Of a stretch of DNA of 64,000 nt, positions 12,301 through 25,129 are shown piece by piece. The translations under genes and the position numbers were made by a program. How positions within the stretch are numbered: position 1 is the first letter of the stretch; the number at the start of each line of letters is the position of its first letter. Origin of the DNA: Heterobilharzia americana (Eukaryota > Platyhelminthes > Trematoda > Strigeidida > Schistosomatidae); contig OX104134.1 of assembly GCA_944470555.2 (NCBI GenBank), forward strand, positions 70,364,678 to 70,428,677. The letters run 5' to 3'. Under the pieces are notes generated by a model. The model saw only the letters and a list, made by a program, of their open reading frames with translations. It made no database searches and was not told the origin of the DNA.

Positions 12301-15300
12301 TTTGTTTTGTGAATTTCTACAAAAGATGTAGTTGAAATGTATAATTTGAACTGTAGAATTACGTTATCTTTTATAAAAATAATATAAAGACACTTGAACT
12401 GTTCAATGACTTGTCATTACCAAAATTGTTTTCAAGATGATGGCATTAACTGAGGTGTTTTCAGCAGTATTTTTTAAGTAATTTGTCTCAGGAGATCTGA
12501 AAACATTCCTTAGCTAAATTTATTGCTCCGAGGTTCGTTATAAGTCAACAAAAGATATCGTGTAGTACATTGGTGTCAACAGTATCGGTCTACAAAGCCT
12601 AGGCTATCTCCGATGATCTCATTATTCTAAACTTTCCACTCCTTGATTAAAAAAAATGTGATTTTATGCACTGACAAAATACTGATGTGGTACACAATGT
12701 GCAATAGATTACATTCAACGAATAATTACATAGTATAACTCGCAATAAAATTGTCTACTAGATTTAGGATCACTTTATCAATGAAATCCCTTGATGGTTC
12801 ACAGGCTTCCAATAAGTAACGATTTTTACTAACCCTGATGGAAACACATATGAGATACTCAAACTGTCCGCTTTTAGTTTAACTCAAATGTAAGTGGAAT
12901 GTGCTCAGTTTGATCTACATATATTCAACTGACTATTTTAATTTTTTTAAAAACAGTCTATATGAACAAGTGGAACTACATAGTAATAACTGAAATTGTT
13001 AAAATGAATTCAGTGTCACAAATCCTATTAGGAGTGAACCTTACCGATTCTATTAACAAATGGTTCCACAATAGTTATATCTCGTTACACTTTAGTCTGT
13101 TTTCTAAAACATCACTACTTGACCAATATCCAACTTCCTTGTGTTCTTGTTTACCGAAAGTTGACTCACAGGAAACAAAAACAAGAAACTAATTATAAAT
13201 TCTGTTTATAGACGGATGTTAGTGCTTAAATACCTAATTTATCTCATCATAGATTATGAAGTCTGTAGTAATTTATTCAACCTAGAGTCAATTATTAGTC
13301 ATAACAAACTCAACTACCTTAATGGCCAAATGTGATTTATTACCCTTATTTACGGAAACAGATAAATCAACTCAGGTGATATGTTTATTGAACAGCAGAG
13401 TACCATACAAAAGTAGTGTCTTAACTAAGTAAATTACATTCTTTTAATGAGACAGAAAAATCTTCTGTTGCAATGTTTACAAGAAAAGCCACTTTACAAA
13501 TGTCAGTAGTACAAGTTGATTGACGAGAAACGCTACTTGACTGATTTAAGTTAGGTTGTCTGTCAATGCTCTTAATGAAATCTTCAAATAGTTTCAGTGA
13601 TTGTCACAAAAATATTACTTTCACTAGATTTGACTAGGTAAAACCGTTTAAATTAGTCTTATATTATACAGTCAGTCTTCAATACTATTTAAACTTCAGG
13701 TAACTTTTCATCGCGATGCACTTCACTCGGGCTTTCAGTGATTAAATTTAATCGTGTTTGTTGACCCTCGTGTCCAAAGTCTATTGAAAAGCACCAAGGA
13801 ATTAATTTGCCATCAGAGTATCAAGAAAATTCCCCTTATAAAGGAACTTAATTCCAGAAACTGCATTCATATTCACAGCAAAACTAAAAATCGTCTTTGC
13901 ATCAGTAAACAAAATATGATTTAATCTCTCTTAATGTTATCTTTTAATTAACAACAAAAATGATCTAGAAAAAAATATTAATTTAAGTATAACCTTAAGG
14001 TCATATATTCACCATAATAAATTTAGCTTCTGAGCGCTTTGCTTGAATTGTGATAAGAAAAATTACTTGATAATGAAGCTAAATCGTAGAATATAGTACC
14101 GTTTAAAATATGAGAATTAAATAACTTTCTCTTTGTGTGTAGATGTAGTTTTTCATGGTGAAAAAGAGGATCCTGAAAGGCATTAGAACTAAGAAATCCA
14201 TTTTTCTAAAACTGTAATTTTATAGCATTCACAAAATAGAGCTCATTTCTTGAGTCATGTTCCGATTTAAATTTTTTTCCATTTGTAATTATCTTTCTTT
14301 GTGAATCAGTGTCACTGCTTAGGAAGACCATTTCAATAAGTATACTCACCTCTGCATATAGTATTGCATAATTAGACTTTCTGATCAACATTGTCTAGCA
14401 TTTTGTAATCAATTAGTTCCCGTTCACACATTTACGCCGACCCGATTGTGCATTAACAAACAGGAAGTAAATACTTCTAATACGTCGAAGATGTGAGCAC
14501 AAAATGTCTGTGCCGCATTTCTGGAATTGCCTTATTATATTTCGTAATAATTTACTACAAATGATTGATTTTAAGCAGAGAAAAATCAACTACAACAGTG
14601 AGGTGTTTTAATGAAGGAATCACCTAAACTGGAAAAAATTCCTTTCAGCCATTAACATAGAAACTATTAGTGTTAAGAAAGAGTTGACGAAAATCAAAAA
14701 CTAAACTAATACAGGAAAAAAAGTGATTTAGAAATTTGTTTAATCAAAGTTGCAATAAACCAAACTATGCATTCCTAAAGAATTTAACACCATCTTTGCA
14801 ATACTGCAGGCACTTGGATCTTCTTTGCACAAGAAGACCGATATTTGTGAGTAGCGCTAACCACTGCGTAAACCTACCCCGTTCTATGTTTTTCCTTGAA
14901 TTACGTGATATTGCAAGTAACCTTTTTTCTGTGAAAACGGTTTTCCAAGTCTTTTGAATATCACTGCAGCTATTCATCGTGTACATAATTTGCATACCGT
15001 CTCAGCATTACACCGTACTCGATAATCATGTTTATTACTTTGGATATAGATGGAAATTGGTGAAACGATGCTTTTGGACTACAACTTAGGCCTTTTAAAA
15101 CGTTGCACACGTTATATCACTCATCTTCCTGAAATCCTCTCTCAACTTCCGTGTGTATAAACACCTACTCTGAGGGGCTAACTGTAATAAAAACATGTCA
15201 ATTGAAAATTTCATTGCCAATCTAACACCGTAAACAATTGTTGGTCTATCGTTGGAGTTAGAATACATCTTATTATGTATATATTCAACAACGTACTTGA

Positions 15301-16979
15301 AAAGAGTATTTCGCATAAGGTTTGGTTATTCGAACACGGAAGCAAAAGACCTGGTAATTTACCCGTTCAAGCCTGTTTAGTATATAGTTCTACATCGTTT
15401 TGTTATCATCCCATGACTTCTTTCAGCTGACTAATCACTGATGATATTTTTTTATTAAAATTCTCCCTTCCTAACATTTTAATCTCTATTTTAGACTTTC
15501 AGATTACGGTTCCCTCAGCTTACTCTTAAATTGCTTTCCAGGTAATTACACAGACACCCAGTAACTCCGTTAACAATGTAATAGTACATTCCCCCAACAA
15601 TTCTTGATGATCAGATAAGCATATATACATGCAGTAACTATGAATGCATTAGCGCAGCCTTTGAATGATGTGTTGTAAATTTTTATCACTTAACTTTTTC
15701 GTCAGTTTTTGACATCCAAGCAACGCCTGGGACCACCTGCTGAGTACTAAGGAGGTCAGGGGCAAAGTAAACCACTAAGAAAACAGTTTAAGTGACAAAA
15801 CATTCAATATCAACTCAGTAATCCATCTGAGATTTATATATACCTATCGGTGAGTGAAGCAGATTCAATTCATCTAGGAAAACTCGTCTCTTCATGGTTC
15901 CAGACAGGTCTGGCTGAAGAGTATTGGCAGGTACGAAACTCAAAATCGAGAGATTCTTGACGATTGATCCTCAACACCTAACACATTACTATTGTATCCA
16001 TTCAACGTAAAAATCCTAGTGATTAAAGAAGAAAGGTTTCCTGAATTTATTATACTAAACTGTGATTTAGTTAGAAAACTAAATATCCTAGGAGAAAAAA
16101 CCAAAATCTTTATTCTTATTTCAGTAAGCTCTTGTTATTTTGATTTACTTTTCCATTCTGAGCATTTAGGTCTTTAAAACACAGCTGGAGTTAAATAGGT
16201 AAATGTGACAGAGACTTCTATATTCTTACCAACATCTACGACATAGTCATTTACTTAATAATATTAAGAAATTAATTTCTCGCCTTTCTAGAAGTTATTC
16301 AATTTGATGTTTACCATGAATTATATGTTTGGTAGCTCGATGTTACTAGTTCTATGATAAGGATTTTGATTATCACTTTCGAAGAAAAGAACCTCGAAGT
16401 AGTGCAGTTAACTCTTGAATTTGGAGTGAAAATAGCAGTCACTTAGATCCTTGAATATACCAGAGAATGTTGTCATCTAAATAAATTTGTAATATTACTT
16501 TACGTTTACAAAGCAAAATCTTGACACCAGCAAAAAGTATATCTCCTTACCAATGCTTAAACGTACTCCTCACTCCAAAGTAATTAACTCAAAAACTTGA
16601 CACCTCCAACAGAGCTAGAACATTTGGGTTTTCAGGCACATAAAAAATCTGAGGATATTTCAACACTGATAACTGAATACTAAATATCTTACTAACCCTA
16701 GGCAAGTATAGTTAATGAGTCAAAAAAAGATGACTTTTTGTTACAACAGGTGATGAATACTAACACCATAAACTGCTGATATGGAAACGTTCTCATCGTA
16801 GAAACCATTATTTCAATAAATTTCATCTATTTATAAATGTTTAATTCACTGACATTAAACAGTTGTGTTATGAACTTATTCATATGAGTAACTGCATAAA
16901 ATATGATTTACCCCAAAGTATATATCCGACTAAACATTTTGCCATGTAAGCAAAAACTTAAAATAATCAACTAACTAAC
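9336..16979. other. Long intronic stretch, mostly featureless
   Basis: About 7.6 kb of AT-rich DNA. Several open stretches of 60-80 codons (for example minus 11172-10960, 14995-14765 and 15316-15095) show no recognisable domain and no paired splice sites in a matching phase. The only structured item noted is a hammerhead-like motif at 15896-15941, listed separately. Confidence 0.45.
15896..15941 (+). other. Possible type III-like hammerhead motif
   Basis: Plus strand: CCAGAC (15900-15905), AG, GTCTGG (15908-15913) form a potential stem I. They are followed directly by CTGAAGA (15914-15920), then GTAT, a six-base loop and GTAC (stem II, 15921-15934), and GAAA (15935-15938). The base pair next to the core and cleavage triplet GTT can be drawn, but stem III supports only about three pairs. 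No SINE head was seen upstream. This may be chance. Confidence 0.2.
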
Positions 16980-17103
16980 CTGATCATTTTGAATATCAAT
17001 ATCTATGTTGGCCAACAGCTGAAAAGTATTCTGTTGAATCCAGTATGAAATAACCGGTTTAAACCATGAATACCAGTCAAATTCAGTTGATTTCTCTTGT
17101 TCG
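16980..17103 (-). CDS. BAIAP3: BAIAP3-like exon, MUN region (WFKPVISYWIQQ)
   Basis: Exon of 124 bases with acceptor cttcacatag|CGAA and donor GATCAG|gttagt. It takes two bases from the 21.7 kb exon (TAC CC + C) and then reads PEQEKSTEFDWYSWFKPVIS and on through YWIQQNTFQLLANIDIDIQNDQ, ending in phase 0. The central W-F-x-x-V-x-x-W helix with a following D-x-D corresponds to the BAIAP3 MUN stretch where the vertebrate protein has a PAVKLWFQVL-type helix and a VDMD turn. The strict phase match to the upstream exon is good evidence that both belong to one transcript. Confidence 0.85.
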
Positions 17104-19511
17104 CTATGTGAAGGAGATAACAGTAAGTAAATAAAATAATTTGGAGATAAAACAACCAAAGGTATGGGTAGATAACTATTGTTTTTGTTTACTAAGCATA
17201 CGACGTTTCCTATGCCTCATGCGAACTTACGTACAGATAAAACAACTTGAATGTATCATACTAACAAGCTGTTATTTGGTGGTGGTGAATACAGCACATA
17301 GATTTGGTTGTTTGCCTTAAACAACATTAGAAAACTAGAAGTCAACAATAGAAACGAAAGCAATAATAACGATATTAGTCTTTCACCTTATGAACATTTA
17401 CTTAAATAAAAACAAACTTTGTAATATATATTGAACAGCAATGAACTTTTCAAAGTTGGCGTCAAAATCACGAAAATTCTAAACTAGTTGATAATAGGAA
17501 TACTTATTTATAGGTGGCATTTTATTAATTGTTTTAAGGGACCCAATATGAGATTATGAATATCGTATCGACAAGTCAGGGGAGTTTGAATCACTAAGTA
17601 GACTAATATGAAGCTCCTTTTAACTTCAGTTAAGCGCGTATCAGCACAAGCATCATCGTCGTTTGTCTGTAAACTCAAGGACATTAGTAACTTCAGTATA
17701 TATCATTCAACTTTATAGCTAAAAACTATATCACCAAGGTATTCAATTGATATGTAACTACAGATTGAACATTATAGACAATCTGAAATATACAAAATCA
17801 TATCTTGCAGGAGAATTCCAAATCGACCCTTCAAAAATGAATTAGGTCTGCAGGCAGTATTACTGGGACATTAAAATTAAATTCTAGTTGAGTAAATATA
17901 CCATAGATAGTCAATCCTCTGTTCATTATCTGACAACTTTATACAATAGTCGTGTTTCCAAACAGTGAATAGAAGGATTTTTTTAAAAATGGATGATAAC
18001 TACTGATTTGAAATAAACTTTGACTAGCTTAGAATGCAACGAAAGAGGTTTTCGCAAGTGGCCCTTATGACTGTGTCAAATATATTTATTTAAAGTTTCC
18101 CATTTCATGACTTAAACTCAGCAGCCTTCGGTTTTTAACATTCATTCCACCATAATAAATAATTGCATTTAATGAGTTATTACTCCAATGATTTCTCTAG
18201 TCTGTCAGTAAACTTTATATCTAGTTTCCATGAAATAACTAAGGTGATATTGGATTAGCTTTTTACTTCCGTGATTTAAGTAGTATACCAATGCAAGTGT
18301 AAAGATATTTTTCCTGTTTCATGAGGTAAACAAATCCAGTTAAAATTGAGTTTAACATAGTGTAGGCAACAGTGAAGATAATAGTTTCCGTGGTTACACT
18401 TATAAACAAATGTGGGTCACAAGTCTTTTTTTCTGTACTTAAGGTAATGGTGCAAATGAAAGCCAGAGATCACGTGCATTTTTACAGTTAGCTTGCATTT
18501 GTTTACTATTATAAACTTCTTTTTGTCTGTAAATCTAAAAGTGATGACAATAATCTCTGAATAAAACAGAAAAGGAATTCTGTTGTAAAGTAACCTATAG
18601 TTTACCATAGAAAAGTAAGATACCTTTGACAAACCATTGGTTATTCTTAGGAATTCTGTGTGGGCCAGTGTAAGATTTAGTTAACTTTAGGACCAGATAA
18701 TCTGCTCCACACAGTAACCAAATAATAGAATTTTACTTCTGAATCGTATAAGGGTAGGTGATATTTAAACAGAGGGGTTATTTAAAAAATTGACATCATC
18801 TTTATATTAAATAAGCCCAATTTACAAATTTCTATGAATTCTGTTAATAAACCGTCTACTAATGACAAGAATAACTATACATCACATTCTAAGAAAAACA
18901 TTTATTACTCAATATTCTAATTAAGTTTACTTTGAAAGTGATTATTGTTTCTTGAATTTATTTTCAGTCAGCGCAATGCAGAACGTCAGCAGCAAAAAAT
19001 AAAGTAACACGATACTAAAAAATTCCATAGTAGTCTTTCTCTTACACGTATCACACAGTGGAACAGTGTTACTTACTGGTGACTCTTGAATCAAAATGTA
19101 TTCCTCACAATAATATCATGAAAATCACACCACCTTGTAGTATAGAAAGTAGCTTAGTCGTAACAGCGTTTGCTATTGCACATAGTTACATAACAGAATG
19201 GGATAGATTGACAACTTTTAAAAAAAACGTAGGTAGATGAAGAGAAAGAGATTGATAACTTCATTTATGTTTATCCAATCGACAAATGACCCGTGTAACA
19301 TAAATGATTCAACATCAATTCCGAATACATGGAAAATCTTATTATCAGTTAAACCAAAGAATGGAAAACGGTAGAATTGTGGGGAAAATACTAGACCAGA
19401 AAGTTGGGTGATTACCTTTACAAGATTATAAGTGATAAATTCTGTTCTAAACTTCATCAGCAAGTAATACTGTTTCATAGTGTGATGCAAATACCATAGT
19501 GTTCAAACTCT
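17104..19511. other. Intronic DNA, nothing recognised
   Basis: AT-rich, no coherent coding sequence or repeat recognised between the 17.1 kb exon and the Penelope-like remnant. Confidence 0.45.
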
Positions 19512-20069
19512 TTGCTCATATTACTAAAAGTGACGAATTTCATTCACCCACAAGATGTGATGACAGTGGAGAGGCTTTTGTTTCCGCACTTACAACTCAA
19601 GGGAGATGCTGTATGTGAAATCTTATCACAAAGCTTAGCTACAGCAGTCAGTAGGACGTTTAATGCAGGTCAGCTTTTTGTATCATTCAGTAGTCTGCCA
19701 ATGCTCAATTTGAGACTAAAGAATAGCCTACCTAATATTAGCTCTTCATCTTGCATATGTCAATTTAACTGTTCCTGTGAAACTAGCTACTGAAGGCATA
19801 CGATCGGGTAGGTGCATCACTGGGTAAGAGAGCATTTGCCAGCTTGGTTCGGAGACGGCGAAGTGGAAGCAGTGAAAAGTTCATTCCTAGCGTATCTAAA
19901 TGACACAGGGCATCACATAGATGTCAATCATCATATTCCAAAAACGATACCACACGTAGTTAGCCAACGCCTGCTCAACATATCGGAGGCTGTCGCAATA
20001 AGACTCTCAAGCCTGAACTTAGCATTCATAAGGAACATGTTCAAGCATTACTTTTCCCTTGACCATTAG
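19512..20069 (+). pseudogene. Penelope-like element, C-terminal end with GIY-YIG region (broken)
   Basis: One plus-strand reading frame across the stretch, interrupted by two stops (TGA at 19791, TAG at 19809). It matches the C-terminal part of trematode Penelope-like proteins in order: an F-I-H-P-Q linker; CQFNCSCETSY, the place of the CxCGxxYIGRT motif of the GIY-YIG endonuclease; then VREHLPAW, a GHHIDV block, and ISEAVAIRLSSLNL near the end. The stop falls directly after the SY where IGRT is expected, so the catalytic motif is disrupted. The reverse transcriptase part is absent upstream, consistent with a 5' truncation. Penelope elements prime at chromosome ends or nicked DNA; this copy is dead. 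It differs from the copy at 25-26.5 kb. Confidence 0.8.
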
Positions 20070-21703
20070 CAAACTGAAGGTCACTCATACCTTTTTATTC
20101 GTTGTCTTTTTGTTCACTATCATATCATTCATCTTCGTATCATCAAAATATTGACTAATTCAAAAAAAAATCGATTTCCTTACAATCCTTAAATCTCAGT
20201 CCATTTTGAAAATGTGTCTGCCCCTACATGGCTTGACTTCAGGCTGTAGAATGTGGAGAGAATTTATTGAAAAGAAAATTCGTCGTTCAAATTGTTGCCT
20301 TTTGTCAAAATTATGGGAATCTTTAGTTGTATGAAGTTCATGAACTAGTGCGAAGTGAAAATGAAAAATAAGTTTTGAAGTGGTCAATTTATTGTCACTT
20401 AAAAATGGAATACTATACAATAAAAGAAGCTTATCCCTCCTTTTTATTTGGTTGACTAGATATGTCAGATAATGAAAGACTTTAATGTATAGTAACGCCC
20501 ATGTTTGTAGCTTCTTATTTCGATAATAATTACACATTCTGACTAATCATTTCAGAATATATTCTTTATTTCTTGATTTAAATTTGCGCTTATTTTGCAA
20601 CACATAATTATTGGTCTTGAAACGTTGTGATACCTCCTAAGTAAGCGTCATGAATTGTTGTAATCACGTCTGTATGCCAAAATTTATTGAGTTATATAGT
20701 AAAAATTATCTGTGTAAAATCTTGCAAGCTTTTTCTCTTTGTAGGATAATAAGCTAGTTTTCTTAGAAAAGCTTTCTTTGGTTATAACTGTTAGACTAAA
20801 TGTTATCTGAAGCGAAAATTTCAGTATCACTTGTACTGAACATGTTAACTAGAAGGCAGTTGAAAAGTTTACCTGAAACAGTATCAGCTTAATCAATATT
20901 TCCACCTCAAAATCTACATTTTGAGTTACAGTTTTTCTCTATCAAATCAGAAAATATTTTATCTGCTGATAAAGTAATGAAAAGGCTTTCCATATGAGAA
21001 AACAGTGTGAGATGAAGTTTGACTTTGAAATTAAAGTATGTGTTCTAGTGTTGGTTTAAAAACTGTAAATAATACTATGAATTATTATCGTTAGAAATGA
21101 TGGACTCTGCTGTCCGATGGATAAATTCTACTTTGATTTTGGAATGTCTGATTAAGGAGAAACATCGCTCCAGAATAAACATTCCCTACTCACAAATAGC
21201 TTTCAGAGTGTTTCAGCTGGATATTGCTGTGATAAAGAAATAAATAGTGACAGTAAACTGATTTTTATCATTTTGTAATTGTAGGTTTGAGTGATCAGTT
21301 TGTCTGTTGATGAAAGAACATTTGAGTAGAAAACAATACTTCATCCCTTTCTCGATCAAATTCGTGTATGATTGACCTAATTTTGCATTATTTTAAATCG
21401 GAGCTTCTATGAAACGGATTTCAAAGAGGAAGGCATTTTGATTGCAACTAGTTTCTTACTGGTGATATGTGCATTCTTGCCTAATAAATCATGAAACGTA
21501 GGACAGTACTCTTACTTTATTATAATGAGGAATAAAGTACTAATATATGAACAATAACCGTTTATACAATAGTTGATACTACTGTGCACCCTTGTTGTAT
21601 CATCATCTAGTCATGTTCAATTTCATTTATAAAAATGACTAGTTCAACACCATCAGAAACGTTGCAGGATCCAATGAAAAAGATAAGAAATTAATATACT
21701 TAC
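20070..21703. other. Intronic DNA, nothing recognised
   Basis: AT-rich. A 113-codon open stretch on the minus strand (20537-20196) has no recognisable domain and low-complexity composition; I do not call it a gene. Confidence 0.45.
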
Positions 21704-21900
21704 GGGTATATCGTTTCATTATCCAGCATATTTTCAAACTTTTTAAGTAATAAATAAAGAACAAATAACAGTTTCACATCCATTGTTTTTCCTGACGACT
21801 CCTTTTGACTTGGTAAAGAACATTTAGTTTCTGTTTCTTGACTTGTTACTGGTAGTGTCAAGTACTGCAGTACATCGAGTTTGATATAATCTTGATGCAG
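21704..21900 (-). CDS. BAIAP3: BAIAP3-like exon, MUN region (LLFVLYLLLKKFENML)
   Basis: Exon of 197 bases with acceptor cataactttgttttag|CTGC and donor ATACCC|gtaagt, both consensus. It reads LHQDYIKLDVLQYLTLPV, then a polar stretch with TETKCSLPSQKESS, then MDVKLLFVLYLLLKKFEN and MLDNETIYP. It enters in phase 0 and leaves two bases into a codon that the 17.0 kb exon completes. The hydrophobic helix corresponds by position to the helix preceding the WFKPV block in BAIAP3-type MUN regions. The polar insert of about 20 residues looks lineage-specific. The phase-0 partner upstream was not identified. Confidence 0.82.
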
Positions 21901-24900
21901 CTAAAACAAAGTTATGACAAAAACTAAAATCACTAAAGTTACAAGCTGTTTAACAAGCTTAAAATGTACCAAAAGCATGCTGCCAAGAAAATATCGACTT
22001 GAAGAAAAATAAATTTATGGAATTACGTCCATATCCAAGTAAATCAGATTTAGAAATCATGTACACACTAGGTAGTTGCAATGACCATGGACCTTTGACG
22101 TAAAATGATGACGTTTTGGTGCATACAGCAGTCAATTAACCAACAGAAGTTGTCTCCACTTCATGAACCACAGAAGTTAAGGAAACCTTAAGATTTATGG
22201 AGCTGCATATTCAAAAACTATAGAATTGGTGTAAAATAAGTGACAAAATGGAATAAAGCTGGTTATGGCAAGTGTGAATTAAACTATTTTGTCAAAATGT
22301 AAATCAGTGTACTGAGAGGATTCGTCCATTATATTTAAAAATATATAAATAAAGCTGTGTAGTAAAATGTGCCAAATAACTGGGATATATAGTAAGTGAC
22401 AACGTTCTTGATACTTTCATTGTTTTCATTTTCATTTGTGCATTACAGGAATCCCACAATGAAACAGTTTATCTACTGGATCAAATCTCAGATTCGATTG
22501 TTAATGACCACATCGAGGTCGTATTAACTGAGAACAATTAACTGTGGCCGAAAAATTTATCGAGTGATATTTCACTGTTTCACCTTGTGATTCACCTCAT
22601 AAACAAACCAGGTTGGAACTAAAACACACCTGAGTGTTTATGTCCTACGCTTACCTTCATGTCATTATTACAACTGACTACAGCATGTAATATTCACAGT
22701 TTCGTATATACACGAATGACGGACGTCAATAACATGGTATTTCAGCTATTTCAGCAAACAGAAACGAGATAAAGAAAGACCCTGAAGGTATGTTTTACTT
22801 TACAGGTCATTTTCTAATTGATGCACAATATTCGTACAGTGCACACTGTTGACAACTGGTAATCATTAAGTATAATTATGTAAAATTGGTCGACTATGGT
22901 ATTTAATATTAGGCCACCGAAAACAGTTGTCGTGACGTTTACGACGTTGACTACTGGTAAATATCGATGAATACGCAGTTCTGTCCACCACACATGAAAT
23001 ACCTATACAAGACTATTAATCTGAGTAAAAAAGGTATGCTAACAACCTGTGTGACAGTAAAATCACTTATCCAAGGTTACGGTATCGAGGACTACCATCA
23101 TGAATACCAGAAATCCAAGTATATAATTATTTTGAAAGTTTTTGTAAAATTAATTACAGTCCATATCCTTCATTCAGAAATTTTCTTCTTAGACTGCATA
23201 ACCACTTACGAGTATTACTTTAATGGGTGGTAAACGGAATAAATTATACATGATCATGATGAACAGACGGTTTTGATTTAAGTTAAGGATACTAAAATAT
23301 ACTTTTTGATGTAAACAGTAACAAACACGAAAGGATTTGTTCAAAAGCAACAGAAAACAAGCTACCAGGTTTTTTTTAAATGGGATTGTCAATTTACCTA
23401 GATGAAGTTCATCATTAAAAAAAAGTGCACTAAATGAGAATCACTGGCATCAAGAGATTAATTGCAAACCACGTAGTCAGATGAACTCGTTTCACTGCAT
23501 ATTTCATAGTGTGAAATGTGAATTTCAGGGACTTATACCGTTAATAGAAATAACTGGTAGACACTTTCCATGGGATTTTCCAGGAATCCATACGTAAAAC
23601 TTAAAGTAAATTTTAGACTAACAAAATGTTCAGCAATCAGTAAATGCCTAGAAATCGGATGTGGTATGTCATTTCTAGGTGGTCCATAAAAAGATGGTAA
23701 GCACGTAAAGACACTTGTGAGAAAGTAAACACCAGGTACGGCAAATTTAATCCCTCTGTGGTAGCAGATGCACTGGCAAATAAACATTCAAATGATCCAG
23801 ATTTATGACTTCTCTACGAACCAAGTTGTGTGAAATTTCATCCTCACCAACTATTGGAGGTTTTGTTTGTCACTATTGTGATACTCTATAAGAAACCATG
23901 GGACTCATCCAAGAGACAACATACTAGTAAAATCGCTTGTGCTAAGTAAGTGCACATTACAGGACAAGTCAAAAGTTGCAACACTTAAATGTTGATCACA
24001 TCATATCACCAACAACTTATTCACTTTAATCTGGTTAACGAAATTGTTTGAAAATTATAAAATTCTCCCACTACTTGTCGCAACAAAAACTCGGATAGCT
24101 GAAAAAAGACTTTGTCTTAAATGAACTCACAGCATGTGCATACAACTTGTACATATTTGTAAATGCATCCAAATCAATATGTCTACAAGTGGAATAAAAT
24201 TACACAATAATAACTTTTATGAATAACATCGTTGCATTCTAAAGGATAATATGTACAACTGTCAAACACGTTAAACAAGAAGTAGTCACAATCAGAAATA
24301 AAATCAACGATACACTGATCAGTTATGTTCCATGGGGGCAGATGCCTATCATAAACATATTTACAATAGTCTGGTGTTTTCTGAGTTTCAAAGTATACTT
24401 AAGAAAGTTTCACCATCAGTTTTCAAGTGATCATTAACAACAAATTTACTGGGTAATAACGTATGGTTCATGGTAATATGAATTTAAGGTAGAGGTTTTG
24501 CTCATCTTAGACAATAGTCGAGTGTAAGTCAGAGAAGAGATATTCATCACATTAACCTTCTTAGCCTTAAATTTCACTAAGATGACTCTCCTGTAGAGTC
24601 TCTGTTGTTGTGACGTTGTGATACGTTTCACCATCAAAATGCTTGATTATTAGTTGATTTGATAAATTGAAATGAGGCTACCAGCTCCTTTTTCATCAAC
24701 TTTTCTTTCTTAAGCATCGTTAGTCGAAACCCAAAGATCAGAGAGCAAGAAAAAATTTCCATATTTATACTGAATTATGAATCTGCCATATCAAGAAGCT
24801 TTGGTAAATCTCAGAACATGTACACGCTTGAATCTTTCAATTCGAAATTAATAAGATAAATTGGTCTATAGTAGTCAGCACAAAGTGAAGCATGTGACTG

Positions 24901-25129
24901 CATTTTATAAACATGTTGCAACCTATATGATCAAGTTACACTACAGTTAAAACGTCTCATGTACTTCTACATTTGTCTACACCATGAATATGTGTGTAGT
25001 TGATGTAGAAATTCATCTTTCTGCAATTCAGTATTAGATTGTTCATTTGATTTGACACAGAATGATGCGGTATTACTTAGTGAATTACGTTTCTAGCAGA
25101 CTTTATTAATCATATCCATATCAGAGTAT
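21901..25129. other. Intronic DNA; missing MUN exons expected here or up to 29 kb
   Basis: About 130 MUN residues should be encoded between roughly 29.1 and 21.9 kb, but no convincing exon was found. Donor-like sites near 22650 and 23395 (minus) gave stop-filled candidates. Open stretches at 23787-23533 and 23392-23189 (minus) show no clear domain. No repeats recognised. Confidence 0.4.

Noticed and set aside
14350..14395. Minus-strand segment ending GCAGAG|gtgagt as an exon
   Set aside because: Weak acceptor, and neither phase links 17.0 kb to 0.1 kb.
20196..20537. 113-codon minus-strand open frame as an exon or gene
   Set aside because: No domain, no splice sites in phase with the neighbouring BAIAP3-like exons.
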